From: Roseibium porphyridii
Lineage (GTDB): Bacteria > Pseudomonadota > Alphaproteobacteria > Rhizobiales > Stappiaceae
Assembly (NCBI RefSeq): GCF_026191725.2
Contig: NZ_CP120863.1
Span: 5,064,001 to 5,128,000, forward strand
Direction: 5' to 3'
DNA length: 64,000 bases
Part shown: piece by piece, positions 37,387 through 45,894 of the stretch
How positions within the stretch are numbered: position 1 is the stretch's first letter
Layout of the letters: every line of letters begins with the position of its first letter
The notes under the pieces: generated by a model
Databases searched by the model: none
What the model saw: only the letters and a program-made list of their open reading frames with translations
Told to the model about the DNA's origin: nothing
Translations under genes and position numbers: made by a program

Positions 37387-38094
37387 TTGTCCGTCCGGCA
37401 AACTGCATGGCCATCAGGCATTGAGAAAAGGGACGGAAGTCCCGTTCCAAGCAAACGGGGCGCTACGCGTGAACAGGTCGATCACTCGGTGCGCAACGGT
37501 CTTTTGACCGGCCGCTTCATTCCTGGGAAGGCGGTAACGATTCGCGGGCTCGCCACAGAGCTTGACGTCAGCCCGATGCCTGTGCGCGAAGTCCTGCAAA
37601 GGCTGGCAGCGGAAAATGCGCTGGAAGTCAAACCCAATGGCCGTGTGCAGGTGCCCGACATGACGCCAGATCGTTTCGACGAACTTCTAAAAGCGCGTTT
37701 GTTGCTTGAACCGGAACTTGCGGAGCTTGCGTTGCCTCATCTCAGGACGCTGGACGTTAAGGCGTTGATCTCAATCGATGACGAGATTGACCGCCATCTG
37801 ATCGGCGGCGATGCCGAAGCCTACATGAGGCTTAACCATGCCTTTCATTTCCGGATCTATAGAGCGTCGCTGTCAAAGGTGCTCTTGCCGTTGATCGACA
37901 GCCTTTGGCTGCAATTCGCGCCATTCATGCGTACGGTCTATGGGCGCGTCGGCACGGCGAACCTGGAAGATCGACACAAGGAGGCCATTCGTGCAATCGA
38001 ACAGAAAAACGGGCCTGCCCTGCGGTCGGCAGTGACGGCCGACATCAGCGACGGCATGGGGTTGCTGGGCAAGGAAATTCTTACGGACGCATGA
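37387..38094 (+). CDS. GntR-family regulator, FCD (FadR) subfamily
   Basis: About 235 residues. The open frame begins at 37222, but the first 55 codons have no GntR similarity. TTG 37387 behind GGAGA gives a normal family length. The winged-helix HTH shows VRNGLLTGRFIPGKAVTIRGLATELDVSPMPVREVLQRL, followed by the FCD ligand domain with LLLEPELAELALPHL and His residues in RLNHAFHFRIYRAS that would bind metal. It very likely controls the adjacent polyamine genes through the GTGATCAC sites. Ligand inferred only. Confidence 0.85.
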   Translation: MSVRQTAWPSGIEKRDGSPVPSKRGATREQVDHSVRNGLLTGRFIPGKAVTIRGLATELDVSPMPVREVLQRLAAENALEVKPNGRVQVPDMTPDRFDELLKARLLLEPELAELALPHLRTLDVKALISIDDEIDRHLIGGDAEAYMRLNHAFHFRIYRASLSKVLLPLIDSLWLQFAPFMRTVYGRVGTANLEDRHKEAIRAIEQKNGPALRSAVTADISDGMGLLGKEILTDA

Positions 38095-38125
38095 GCCTGT
38101 TGATCCTTCCGTCAGGCCATGCCAT

Positions 38126-38139
38126 TTTGTGATCACAAA
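38126..38139. promoter_or_regulatory. Candidate GntR operator, site 2 (TTTGTGATCACAAA)
   Basis: A perfect 14-base palindrome about 120 bases upstream of the second GS-like gene and just after the GntR stop. It shares the GTGATCAC core with site 1. Confidence 0.6.
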
Positions 38140-38260
38140 TTAAACGTTCGCGCAGGCGATGACCTTTCCAAACGTGAATTCGGCGGTCGGCTCCGGGCCG
38201 GTCAACCAGGTCACCCCGCCCAGTCTGCCGCGAAACCGCATTAGACCATTGGAGCTTCAC

Positions 38261-39667
38261 GTGAGCGCAGACAATCCAGGCAGCCAATCCGCCAATCCCG
38301 TCGACAGTCTTCGGGGTGTCCCGGATGTCGACGCAGCGCGCGACTGGCTGCATGCCCGCAATATCCAGGATATCGAATGTGTGGTTCCCGATATTGCCGG
38401 TGTGGCACGTGGCAAGATGATGCCGACCGAGAAGTTCTTCTCCGGTTCGGTCATGACCATGCCTGCCTCAATCTTCGCGCAAACCATTTCCGGCGACTAC
38501 CCGGAAGACGACGACAGGTTTCAACATAACCCGACCGATGGCGATCTCTATTTTCGTCCCGACTACAGCACACTGACCACGGTTCCTTGGGAGGCCGACC
38601 CGACCGCTCAACTGATCCACGATGCCTATACCCGAGACGGTGCGCCCGTTGAAACCGCGCCACGCAACGTCTTGAAACGCATCCTCAAGCTTTATCAGGA
38701 CAAAGGCTGGAACCCTGTCATCGCGCCGGAGATCGAATTCTACCTGGTTCGCCCGAACACTGATCCGGACTACCCTCTTGAGCCGCCACGCGGGCGCTCC
38801 GGCCGTCCTGAGGTGGGGCGGCAGTCCTATTCCATTTCCGCCCTGAATGAATTCGACGATCTGATCGACGACATTTACGACCTGTCCGAAAAACAGGGCC
38901 TTGAGATCGACACTCTGATCCACGAAGAAGGCGCAGCGCAGATGGAGATCAACCTGCGCCACGGCCATCCGCTCGTGCTGGCCGACCAGGTGTTCCTTTT
39001 CAAACGCACGATCCGTGAAGCGGCGCTGCGGCATGACATGTACGCCACCTTCATGTCCAAGCCCATGTCGAACCAGCCCGGATCGGCCATGCATATTCAC
39101 CAATCCGTGCTCGACAGCCAGACAGGCCAGAACATCTTTGCCGGGGACAATGGTGAAGAGACACCGGCTTTCCTGTCTTTCATTGCAGGTCACCAGAAAT
39201 ATCTGCCCAAGGTCGCCTGTATAATGGCGCCCTTCGTCAATTCCTACCGGCGGTTCTCCAAGACCTCGACCTCTCCGGTCAACGTCTATTGGGGCTACGA
39301 CAACCGCACAGTCGGGCTGCGGGTTCCCTATTCCAGCGCTGATGCAAGGCGGCTTGAAAACAGGATCCCCGGCTCCGATGCGAACCCTTATCTTTCCATA
39401 GCCGCCAGTCTTGCCTGTGGCTATCTCGGCATCATCAACGAGCTTAAGCCTGACGCCCCCAAATCGGACGATTGCTCCGAGCGAGCAAGGTCGCTGCCGC
39501 GCGGCTTGCCGGAGGCCGTGGCCAAGTTTGAAAAGTCCGAGGAGATGGTCGAGGTCTTTGGCGAGCAGTTCGTCGCGACATACAGGGCGATCAAATATGA
39601 GGAATTCGAAACCTTCATGTCAGTGATCAGTGCATGGGAGCGGGAATATCTCCTGCTCAATGTTTGA
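38261..39667 (+). CDS. Second glutamine-synthetase-family (PuuA-like) enzyme
   Basis: 468 residues from GTG 38261, which has TTGGAGC at good distance; ATG 38159 is in frame but lacks a ribosome site. Key blocks: VPDIAGVARGKMMPTEKF, APEIEFYLVRPN, EEGAAQMEINLRHG, SAMHIHQSV, SDANPYLSIAASLACGY. It is a paralogue of the enzyme at 35834-37222, clearly diverged. The organism may use one for putrescine and the other for a different amine; this is inference. It is followed at 42 bases by the aminotransferase gene. Confidence 0.85.
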   Translation: MSADNPGSQSANPVDSLRGVPDVDAARDWLHARNIQDIECVVPDIAGVARGKMMPTEKFFSGSVMTMPASIFAQTISGDYPEDDDRFQHNPTDGDLYFRPDYSTLTTVPWEADPTAQLIHDAYTRDGAPVETAPRNVLKRILKLYQDKGWNPVIAPEIEFYLVRPNTDPDYPLEPPRGRSGRPEVGRQSYSISALNEFDDLIDDIYDLSEKQGLEIDTLIHEEGAAQMEINLRHGHPLVLADQVFLFKRTIREAALRHDMYATFMSKPMSNQPGSAMHIHQSVLDSQTGQNIFAGDNGEETPAFLSFIAGHQKYLPKVACIMAPFVNSYRRFSKTSTSPVNVYWGYDNRTVGLRVPYSSADARRLENRIPGSDANPYLSIAASLACGYLGIINELKPDAPKSDDCSERARSLPRGLPEAVAKFEKSEEMVEVFGEQFVATYRAIKYEEFETFMSVISAWEREYLLLNV

Positions 39668-39709
39668 CCTCCTCGATCCCGCCAATTTCATTCCATTGGA
39701 GTTCACGCC

Positions 39710-41104
39710 ATGACGGCCCATTCCAACATCTATCCGACCAAGGTTCTGCAGGAGCTTGATGCTGCCCATCACTGGCATCCCTTTTCGGATATGAAGAGCC
39801 TCAACGAAGAAGGCAGCCGCATCATCACGCATGCCGATGGCGTGTGGCTGACGGATTCTGACGGCAAGAAGATCCTTGACGGAATGGCCGGTCTCTGGTG
39901 CGTGCAAGTTGGCCATGGACGGCGAGAAATCGCCGATGCGGTCTTCAAGCAGATGAACGAACTTGCCTATTACAACACGTTTTTCAAGACCACCCACCCG
40001 CCGGCGATTGCCCTGTCTGAAAAACTGGCCAAGCTCGCGCCAGAGCATATCAACACGGTGTTTTATTGTTCCTCCGGGTCTGAAGCGAACGACACGGTTT
40101 TTCGCATGGTGCGAACCTATTGGGACATGAAGGGAAAGCCGGACAAGAAGGTGATCATCGGCCGCTGGAACGGCTATCATGGGTCAACACTCGCCGGCAC
40201 CAGCCTCGGTGGCATGAAGGCGATGCACAAGCAGGGTGACCTGCCGGTTCAGGGTGTTCATCATATAGACCAGCCTTATTGGTTTGGCGAAGGCCACGAC
40301 ATGAGCCCGGACGATTTCGGCATTGCCGCCGCCCGCAAGCTTGAGCAGACGATTGACGAAATCGGCGAAGACAAGGTGGCCGCCTTTATTGCCGAGCCGA
40401 TCCAGGGGGCCGGTGGCGTCATCATTCCACCTGAGACCTATTGGCCTGAAATCCGCCGTATACTCGCCGAACGAGACATTCTCTTTGTGTCCGACGAAGT
40501 CATCTGCGGTTTCGGTCGTCTCGGTGATTGGTTCGGATCATCTTATTACGGCATGGAACCCGACTTGATGCCAATCGCCAAAGGCCTGACCTCGGGCTAT
40601 CTGCCAATGGGTGGCGTCCTGGTGTCTGATCGCGTTGCGGAAGGGCTGATGAACGCGGGTGAAGACTTCAACCACGGTTATACCTATTCCGGGCATCCCG
40701 TTTGCGCAGCTGCTGCGCTGGCCAATCTTGAAATCATTGAACGCGAAGGCCTCGTTGAAAGAGTTAGAGACGACATCGGCCCCTATCTGCAGGAACGCTG
40801 GCGAAAACTGGGTGAACACCCTCTTGTCGGTGAAGCCCGCATGACCGGGCTCATGGGAGCTCTGGAGCTTGTTCCAAACAAAGACGCCCCTCACAAACCG
40901 TTCAAGGATGTTGGAACCGTTGGCACCATTTGCCGCGATGCCTCGTTCCAGAACGGCATGGTCATGCGCGCTGTCCGTGACAGCATGATCATCTCGCCGC
41001 CACTCGTGCTTAGCCACGAAGAAGCCGACTTCCTGATCGAGACCGCCTCAAAAACCCTTGATGACACACATCAGATCCTGAAGCGTGACGGGTGGCTGGG
41101 ATAG
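39710..41104 (+). CDS. spuC: Putrescine--pyruvate-type aminotransferase (class III, SpuC-like)
   Basis: 464 residues. ATG 39710 follows TTGGAG. PLP-enzyme class III features: DGMAGLWCVQVGHGRREIADA near the start, FYCSSGSEANDTVFRMVRTYW, the metal-free Asp in LFVSDEVICGFGRLG, and the PLP-binding lysine in LMPIAKGLTSGYLPMGGV. The sequence follows the SpuC/omega-transaminase pattern. It would deaminate putrescine (or a related diamine) with pyruvate as acceptor, giving 4-aminobutanal. Probably co-transcribed with the GS-like gene upstream. Confidence 0.88.
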   Translation: MTAHSNIYPTKVLQELDAAHHWHPFSDMKSLNEEGSRIITHADGVWLTDSDGKKILDGMAGLWCVQVGHGRREIADAVFKQMNELAYYNTFFKTTHPPAIALSEKLAKLAPEHINTVFYCSSGSEANDTVFRMVRTYWDMKGKPDKKVIIGRWNGYHGSTLAGTSLGGMKAMHKQGDLPVQGVHHIDQPYWFGEGHDMSPDDFGIAAARKLEQTIDEIGEDKVAAFIAEPIQGAGGVIIPPETYWPEIRRILAERDILFVSDEVICGFGRLGDWFGSSYYGMEPDLMPIAKGLTSGYLPMGGVLVSDRVAEGLMNAGEDFNHGYTYSGHPVCAAAALANLEIIEREGLVERVRDDIGPYLQERWRKLGEHPLVGEARMTGLMGALELVPNKDAPHKPFKDVGTVGTICRDASFQNGMVMRAVRDSMIISPPLVLSHEEADFLIETASKTLDDTHQILKRDGWLG

Positions 41105-41216
41105 GAAAAACTTCTCATCGACATTTCGAGACGACCATTGCTCGTGCCGTGTTGATAGACAGGATGAAACAAGCCCTGCAACAAATCACCGTTCCGGAGA
41201 TTTTCTTGACCCATCC

Positions 41217-41243
41217 TGTCGGATAAGCTGAGGCACAAACGTC
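41217..41243 (+). promoter_or_regulatory. ECF-type promoter (TGTCGG-N17-CGTC) for the YciI/sigma operon
   Basis: TGTCGG at 41217-41222, 17 bases, then CGTC at 41240-41243, 36 bases before the YciI start. The same arrangement occurs at 42920-42946. TGTCGA-like -35 elements are known for ECF42 sigma factors. Confidence 0.6.
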
Positions 41244-41279
41244 CCTTGATCGAACCTAGGGAACCGGAGGAACTCAGCA

Positions 41280-41672
41280 ATGCTCTTTTCCGTTTTGATT
41301 TACGGCAGTGAAGATTTCTACGACGCGCTTTCACCGGAAGAGCATCAGGAAATCCTGAAGAAGCATGGGGCGTTTCACGAACGCACCAAGTCCGACCGGA
41401 CCTTTGCTGCGGCGACCAAGCTGATGTCGACTGGAACGGCTGTCACGGTCAATAGGGACAGCAGCGACTTTGTCGTCACCGACGGGCCATTTGCAGAAAC
41501 CAAAGAGCAGTTCATGGGTTTCTATCTGATTGACACGGCCAACCTGGAAGACGCAATCGAGGCCGTGAAAGAACTGCCTTTTGACAACGGCCGCGTCGAG
41601 ATCCGACCTGTAGCCTATTTCGAAGGGGCAGACTTCCAGAATGCCGAGCGCCTGGTTATCGACGCATCTTAG
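41280..41672 (+). CDS. YciI/DGPF-domain protein, ECF42 partner
   Basis: 130 residues. ATG 41280 follows GGAGGAACTC. It contains the DGPF-type motif as VTDGPFAETKEQFMGFYLIDT and the usual C-terminal VEIRPVAYF. It has a small dimeric alpha/beta fold of unknown biochemistry. DGPF genes are the hallmark neighbours of ECF42 sigma factors. The stop lies 32 bases inside the sigma gene, suggesting coupled translation. Confidence 0.9.
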   Translation: MLFSVLIYGSEDFYDALSPEEHQEILKKHGAFHERTKSDRTFAAATKLMSTGTAVTVNRDSSDFVVTDGPFAETKEQFMGFYLIDTANLEDAIEAVKELPFDNGRVEIRPVAYFEGADFQNAERLVIDAS

Positions 41673-42888
41673 AGCGGCCCGTCCGCGCGTTCTGGCTGCG
41701 CTCAACCGGGCATTTGGCGACATTGATCTTGCCGAGGATGCTTTTCAGGAAGCTTCCCTCAAGGCGGTTCGCATTTGGCAACCACACGACCTGCCAAAGG
41801 ACCCTGTTGCCTGGCTGATCGTCACCGGTCGGAATTCCGCCATAGACGCACTGCGCAAACGGCGAAGGGAAACCCTATCAGCGCCGGAAGATCTGGAACC
41901 GGCACATGAAGAAAACAATCCGGAAGAAGACCTGACGGAAGCGCTTGATCGTTCTGTCTACCGCGACGATATCCTGCGGCTCCTCTTTACGTGTTGTCAT
42001 CCAGTGCTGCGCCGCGACCAGCAAATTGCCCTCGCGCTCAAGGTTGTCGCAGGTCTGACGGTGGAAGAAATCGCCCGTGCCTTTCTGGTGCAGCCAAAGA
42101 CAATGGAACAAAGGATCACGCGTGCGAAGAAACGGCTCCAGGCCGCCAGACTTTCCTATGAAGAACCTGATGCTGCCGAACGGGCCGACCGCCTGAGTAC
42201 CGTCGCCAATGCGATTTACCTTGTTTTTAACGAAGGTTATTCCGCCTCTCAGGGAACTGCCCTGATCAAGGAACCATTGTGTGAAGAGGCCATCCGCCTT
42301 GCCCGGTTACTTGTGCGCCTCTTTCCCGAAATACCGGAATTGCGCGGTCTTCTCGCCCTCTGCCTCATCCAGCATTCCAGACGAATTGCAAGGCTGACAG
42401 CCGACGGTCAGGCGGTGACGCTGGAATTGCAGGACCGATCCCTGTGGGACAGGAAACTGGTTGCCGAAGGAACCGTTCTTCTCGAGGCAGCCTTGCGTCG
42501 TGCGAAGCCTGGTCACCTTCAGATCGAAGCAGCCATTGCGGCCACGCACGCACGGGCGGCAACCTATGACCAGACAGACTGGCAAGAAATCGAACGGCTC
42601 TATCGAGCCCTGCAGCACATTCGCCCCTCACCCGTGGTCGCGCTCAATCATACTGTTGTGCTTGCCAAACTTCACGGACCGGAATTCGCACTTGAAAGAC
42701 TGGACGGCCTACAGTCATCGCTTGAGAGATATGCCGGCTATTTTGCAGTCAAAGGCTCGCTGTTGACGGACCTCGCCCGCACACAGGACGCTTATGATGC
42801 CTTGAAGCGCGCCTTTGATCTGGCAGGTACGGATGCTGAACGGCTGCACATAGAACAGAAACTGCAGAAACTCTCCAAAGGCGCCTGA
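41641..42888 (+). CDS. ECF42-family RNA polymerase sigma factor
   Basis: 415 residues. Sigma region 2 shows ALNRAFGDIDLAEDAFQEASLKAVRIW and VTGRNSAIDALRKRR. Region 4 shows ALKVVAGLTVEEIARAFLVQPKTMEQRITRAKKRL. A roughly 230-residue C-terminal helical extension (ANAIYLVFNEGYSASQGTALIKE onward), characteristic of ECF42, replaces anti-sigma control. No anti-sigma gene is present. ATG 41641 lies inside the YciI gene; an operon with likely self-regulation from the promoter at 41217. The inducing signal is unknown. Confidence 0.9.
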   Translation: MPSAWLSTHLRAARPRVLAALNRAFGDIDLAEDAFQEASLKAVRIWQPHDLPKDPVAWLIVTGRNSAIDALRKRRRETLSAPEDLEPAHEENNPEEDLTEALDRSVYRDDILRLLFTCCHPVLRRDQQIALALKVVAGLTVEEIARAFLVQPKTMEQRITRAKKRLQAARLSYEEPDAAERADRLSTVANAIYLVFNEGYSASQGTALIKEPLCEEAIRLARLLVRLFPEIPELRGLLALCLIQHSRRIARLTADGQAVTLELQDRSLWDRKLVAEGTVLLEAALRRAKPGHLQIEAAIAATHARAATYDQTDWQEIERLYRALQHIRPSPVVALNHTVVLAKLHGPEFALERLDGLQSSLERYAGYFAVKGSLLTDLARTQDAYDALKRAFDLAGTDAERLHIEQKLQKLSKGA

Positions 42889-42919
42889 CGCCTGCTTTTT
42901 TCAAAAAAATACGACACCC

Positions 42920-42946
42920 TGTCGGAATCGCCGAACTTCATTCGTT
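42920..42946 (+). promoter_or_regulatory. ECF-type promoter (TGTCGG-N17-CGTT) before the VOC gene
   Basis: TGTCGG at 42920-42925, 17 bases, then CGTT at 42943-42946. The eight bases CCTGTCGG and the spacing match the site before the YciI gene, so the adjacent sigma factor probably transcribes this gene too. Confidence 0.6.
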
Positions 42947-42998
42947 CTTAGAACACCTGGCCATTTCAGGTGGACTTCAAACGACGAGGACAAGAGAT

Positions 42999-43382
42999 AT
43001 GAGCAATCCGATGCAAACACATGGTGCCTTCAGCTGGATGGAGCTGCACAGCGGCGACGGATCAAAAGCCAAAGCGTTTTACACAGACCTTCTGGGCTGG
43101 GGCACGGAAGAGATCGAAATGCCCGGCATGACCTACACGGTGATTGCCAATGGCGACGAAAAGATTGGTGGTTTTCCACCTGAACAGTCAGACACCTCCC
43201 GCTGGCTGCCATATGTCACGGTCGATGATGTTGATGCACGCATTGAAAAGGCCAAGTCACTCGGAGCAACAATCGCAAGCGAGCCAATGAGCGTGCCAGG
43301 TGTCGGCCGGATGGCAACACTTGTTGATCCGGTTGGCGGCGTAATCGCCCTGATCACCTATGAAGCGCCTTCGGCGGAATAA
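42999..43382 (+). CDS. VOC-superfamily (glyoxalase/bleomycin-resistance-like) protein
   Basis: 127 residues. ATG 42999 follows GAGGACAAGAG. Two beta-alpha-beta-beta-beta units: FSWMELHSGDGSKAKAFYTDLLGWG with candidate metal ligands (Glu15, His17), and WLPYVTVDDVDARIEKAKSLGA followed by VGRMATLVDPVGGVIALITY. Cytosolic; substrate unknown. It is 110 bases after the sigma gene and has its own ECF-like promoter, so it is a likely target of that sigma factor. Confidence 0.88.
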   Translation: MSNPMQTHGAFSWMELHSGDGSKAKAFYTDLLGWGTEEIEMPGMTYTVIANGDEKIGGFPPEQSDTSRWLPYVTVDDVDARIEKAKSLGATIASEPMSVPGVGRMATLVDPVGGVIALITYEAPSAE

Positions 43383-43439
43383 GCGTCCCGGTGGGTCGAT
43401 CAGACCGGTCGGCCGCCCTACTCCCGAAGGAGTTTTGAC

Positions 43440-43847
43440 ATGAACATTGTTTCTACATTTCCAGTGACACTCTTGTTCATAGCCCTATTGGCGCTGGTAC
43501 AGATCCCCATGACGGTTGCCGTCGGTCTTCGGCGTCTGAAAACGGAAACACATTTTCTGGATGGCGGCGATGAACTGCTGCTCAAGCGTATGCGCGCGCA
43601 CGGGAATTTCACCGAAACGGTTCCGATCGTGTTGCTTGCAATGGCTGCCGCAGAATATTGCGGAGCTCCAACCTCACTTCTCTGGGCTGGCGGCTGTTCC
43701 CTTCTTTTGGGCAGGCTCGTTCACTATGGCACTCTGGTGAATTCCGGGTTTGGCAACGGCAGAGCCGTCGGCATGTTGCTGACGCTTGCACCGATGCTCA
43801 TTTTCCCAGGCTTTGTCCTGTGGGCGCTCGTTGGCGTCAGCGCTTGA
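43440..43847 (+). CDS. MAPEG-family membrane protein
   Basis: 135 residues. ATG 43440 follows GAAGGAG. Four hydrophobic helices with the family signature around ELLLKRMRAHGNFTETVPIVLLAMAAAEYCGA and the end GNGRAVGMLLTLAPM. The first helix region carries VGLRRLKTETHFLDGG, typical of bacterial MAPEG proteins related to glutathione-dependent detoxification. It lies 57 bases after the VOC gene and may be co-transcribed as part of an ECF42 stress response. Confidence 0.88.
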   Translation: MNIVSTFPVTLLFIALLALVQIPMTVAVGLRRLKTETHFLDGGDELLLKRMRAHGNFTETVPIVLLAMAAAEYCGAPTSLLWAGGCSLLLGRLVHYGTLVNSGFGNGRAVGMLLTLAPMLIFPGFVLWALVGVSA

Positions 43848-43921
43848 GCCTGTCCAGAGCTGCAGGCGGAATGCAGGTTGCCGAACCTGCATTTTGAGTT
43901 TCAAGCTTTGATCAGAACAAA

Positions 43922-43947
43922 CGCCGCGAAGGATATCCCTCGCGGCG
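43922..43947. terminator. Hairpin after the MAPEG gene
   Basis: CGCCGCGA (43922-43929) pairs with TCGCGGCG (43940-43947). The T-tract is poor, so this may be a weak terminator between the convergent MAPEG and SDR genes. Confidence 0.5.
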
Positions 43948-44036
43948 CTTAAAGGTCATTTGCTAACTCTTCGGACCATGCGGCCTATTCCATTCGACAA
44001 CATGCTTGAGATTTCAGCAAACCTAACTCAGTGCGC

Positions 44037-44918
44037 TTATTGTGCTGCCCCGGTATAAACCGGTTTCAGACTGTTCACGAGTTCTGCCTGGATGGGGGCG
44101 ACGGCATCGTTGAGTGCGGAAACGCCCATGTCATGGCCGACCTGCGTGCGGATGGGACGAGGGCCGTCCATGTCCACCAGTTCAACAATCTTCATTGCAA
44201 CATTGTTGGCATCCGTGCTCGCATCTCGTTGATCAAACATGCCTTGGAACATGCCGAGCAACCGGTCTCGCCCATTTGAGAGATCGCCATATTCTCCCAC
44301 CGTGCTTGTATCTCCCGGTGCCGGTGCCGTTGTTACGAGGTCGGTGCCGTGACCGCTCGGTTCCACAAGAACCGATTCAATGCCGAATGGCTCAAGCTCG
44401 TAGTGCAAAGCCTCACAATAGGCTTCCATCGCCCATTTGCTGGAACAGTAGAGACCGAAATACGGCATGCCAAACCGGCCAGCTACCGAACTGAGGCTGA
44501 CAACAAGACCGGTTCTACGTTTCCGCATTTGCGGAAGCACTGCTTTTGTTGTCCGCATGACGCCATAGACGTTCACGTCGAACAGATCCTCTGCCTGCTT
44601 CATGGTGAAACCCTCGGTCAGGCCGACCGGCATCACGCCGGCATTGTTCACCAGGACATCAATCGCGCGATCCTTTTCAATGCCCTCGATGGCTCTGTCG
44701 ACACTTGTCGCATCGGTTACATCAAGGTCGATGGGGACAATCGTTCCGGAAGCGCCTGGGGCATATGCCGCAAGTTCAGCGGCGGCTCCCTCGTTTCGTG
44801 TTGTCAGTCCCCGCATGCCTGCATAGACCACGTGCCCACGGTCCGCCAAACGTTTGGCGGTCAAAAGACCAATCCCTCGGCTGGCGCCGGTAATCAAAAC
44901 GGTTTTCGGAGCTGCCAT
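44037..44918 (-). CDS. Short-chain dehydrogenase/reductase (classical SDR)
   Basis: 293 residues from ATG 44918 (AAGGA upstream); the frame from 44933 is less likely. Cofactor motif TGASRGIG, NNAG in VDVLVNNAGVMPVG, catalytic Ser in SLSSVAGRFGMPY and the YxxxK pair in FGLYCSSKWAMEAY. The Y-C-S-S-K arrangement keeps Tyr and Lys. Oxidises or reduces an unknown small substrate with NAD(P). Starts one base after the TetR stop, so it belongs to a TetR-led operon. Confidence 0.9.
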   Translation of the reverse strand: MAAPKTVLITGASRGIGLLTAKRLADRGHVVYAGMRGLTTRNEGAAAELAAYAPGASGTIVPIDLDVTDATSVDRAIEGIEKDRAIDVLVNNAGVMPVGLTEGFTMKQAEDLFDVNVYGVMRTTKAVLPQMRKRRTGLVVSLSSVAGRFGMPYFGLYCSSKWAMEAYCEALHYELEPFGIESVLVEPSGHGTDLVTTAPAPGDTSTVGEYGDLSNGRDRLLGMFQGMFDQRDASTDANNVAMKIVELVDMDGPRPIRTQVGHDMGVSALNDAVAPIQAELVNSLKPVYTGAAQ

Positions 44919-44919
44919 T

Positions 44920-45522
44920 TCAAATTCCTTCATTCTTGAAGATTGTGCGCATGAAAAGCGCCAGGGGTTCGTCGTCGCGGCACGCCTTCATTCTGGTCAG
45001 CGCGCCACTCCACGAATTCATGAGCCAGTCCGCAGCCTCATGGGCCGAGAGATGGCCAAGGCCGATGTCGGATGTGTCCATTTCTTTCAGGCAAGCCGTC
45101 AACTCGCGAACCATTGCCTGCCAATGCGTGTCCAGCTCAGCCTGAAACTCCGGTTTTTCATCTGCAAGCTCCGTCGACAGGTTGCACATCAGACAACCCT
45201 GCGCGAAGGCACGATCCTTCATGCCTTGGCGGGCTCCTTCGAAAAAGGATTTCAGGCGCTTGAGAGGTGGTATCGAAACGTCAGAAAGAATGCTCTGCGC
45301 GGTTGCCACTTCCTGTGCGTTGTAGTGACGGGCAACCGCGATGCCGAAAGCTTCCTTGGTGTCGAAGTAATGGTAAAAAGACCCTTTTGGAACGCCACAA
45401 GCTTTCAACACATCGTTGATACCAACGCTGGCGAAGCTATTTTCCCGGATCAAATCCAGACCGGTGTCCAACAACTTGCTTCTGGCGGTTTCATATGCGG
45501 CTTCGTTTCGAGTTCGTGCCAT
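44920..45522 (-). CDS. TetR/AcrR-family transcriptional regulator
   Basis: 200 residues. N-terminal HTH: INDVLKACGVPKGSFYHYFDTKEAFGIAVARHY, of the NemR/YxaF-like subgroup. The ligand domain contains a Cys pair region AQGCLMCNLSTELAD, reminiscent of cysteine-bearing electrophile sensors. It heads an operon with the SDR and is preceded by a 16-base palindrome, so autorepression is likely. The effector is unknown; reactive electrophiles are a guess from the subgroup. Confidence 0.9.
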   Translation of the reverse strand: MARTRNEAAYETARSKLLDTGLDLIRENSFASVGINDVLKACGVPKGSFYHYFDTKEAFGIAVARHYNAQEVATAQSILSDVSIPPLKRLKSFFEGARQGMKDRAFAQGCLMCNLSTELADEKPEFQAELDTHWQAMVRELTACLKEMDTSDIGLGHLSAHEAADWLMNSWSGALTRMKACRDDEPLALFMRTIFKNEGI

Positions 45523-45599
45523 TTGTTCAGACTTTCCAAAAAAACAGATGCGCCAGGGAGGTGGTCGGGCGAGAGGCTGTTATCGGTAATTCAATAAAT

Positions 45600-45615
45600 A
45601 ATAGACCGGTCTATT
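45600..45615. promoter_or_regulatory. TetR-type operator (AATAGACCGGTCTATT)
   Basis: A perfect 16-base palindrome 78 bases upstream of the TetR start, in the promoter of the TetR-SDR operon. The core TAGACCGGTCTA resembles NemR-type boxes as I recall them. Confidence 0.75.
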
Positions 45616-45772
45616 TATTGTCAATCGACAGGGCTCTCACACTCGCGTTATCAGTTGGATGGAGAGAGCGACTTCTTCAAATTCAGATTAGAAACAAAGG
45701 CTTGGGCTACCTGTCAGTACAAACATCTTGACGCGCTGTATTGCTCTCGCTGCAAAAAAAACGGAAAAGAAA

Positions 45773-45800
45773 ACCCGGTCACAGCTTCCTGTAACCGGGT
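45773..45800. terminator. Hairpin with A/T-tracts after the cys operon
   Basis: ACCCGGT (45773-45779) with ACCGGGT (45794-45800), plus an inner ACAG/CTGT stem and loop CTTC; on the minus strand it is followed by T-rich sequence, so it fits termination of the cys operon. A second hairpin (CCCGGTTT/AAACCGGG) lies at about 45860-45883. No gene is seen in 45616-45894. Confidence 0.65.
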
Positions 45801-45894
45801 CAAACTTTTTAGATCTGAAGGCGCGAGAACGCAGTGCGCACCTTTTACAGACAGTAATCCCCGGTTTTGGCACAAACCGGGAGACTGAATCTTG

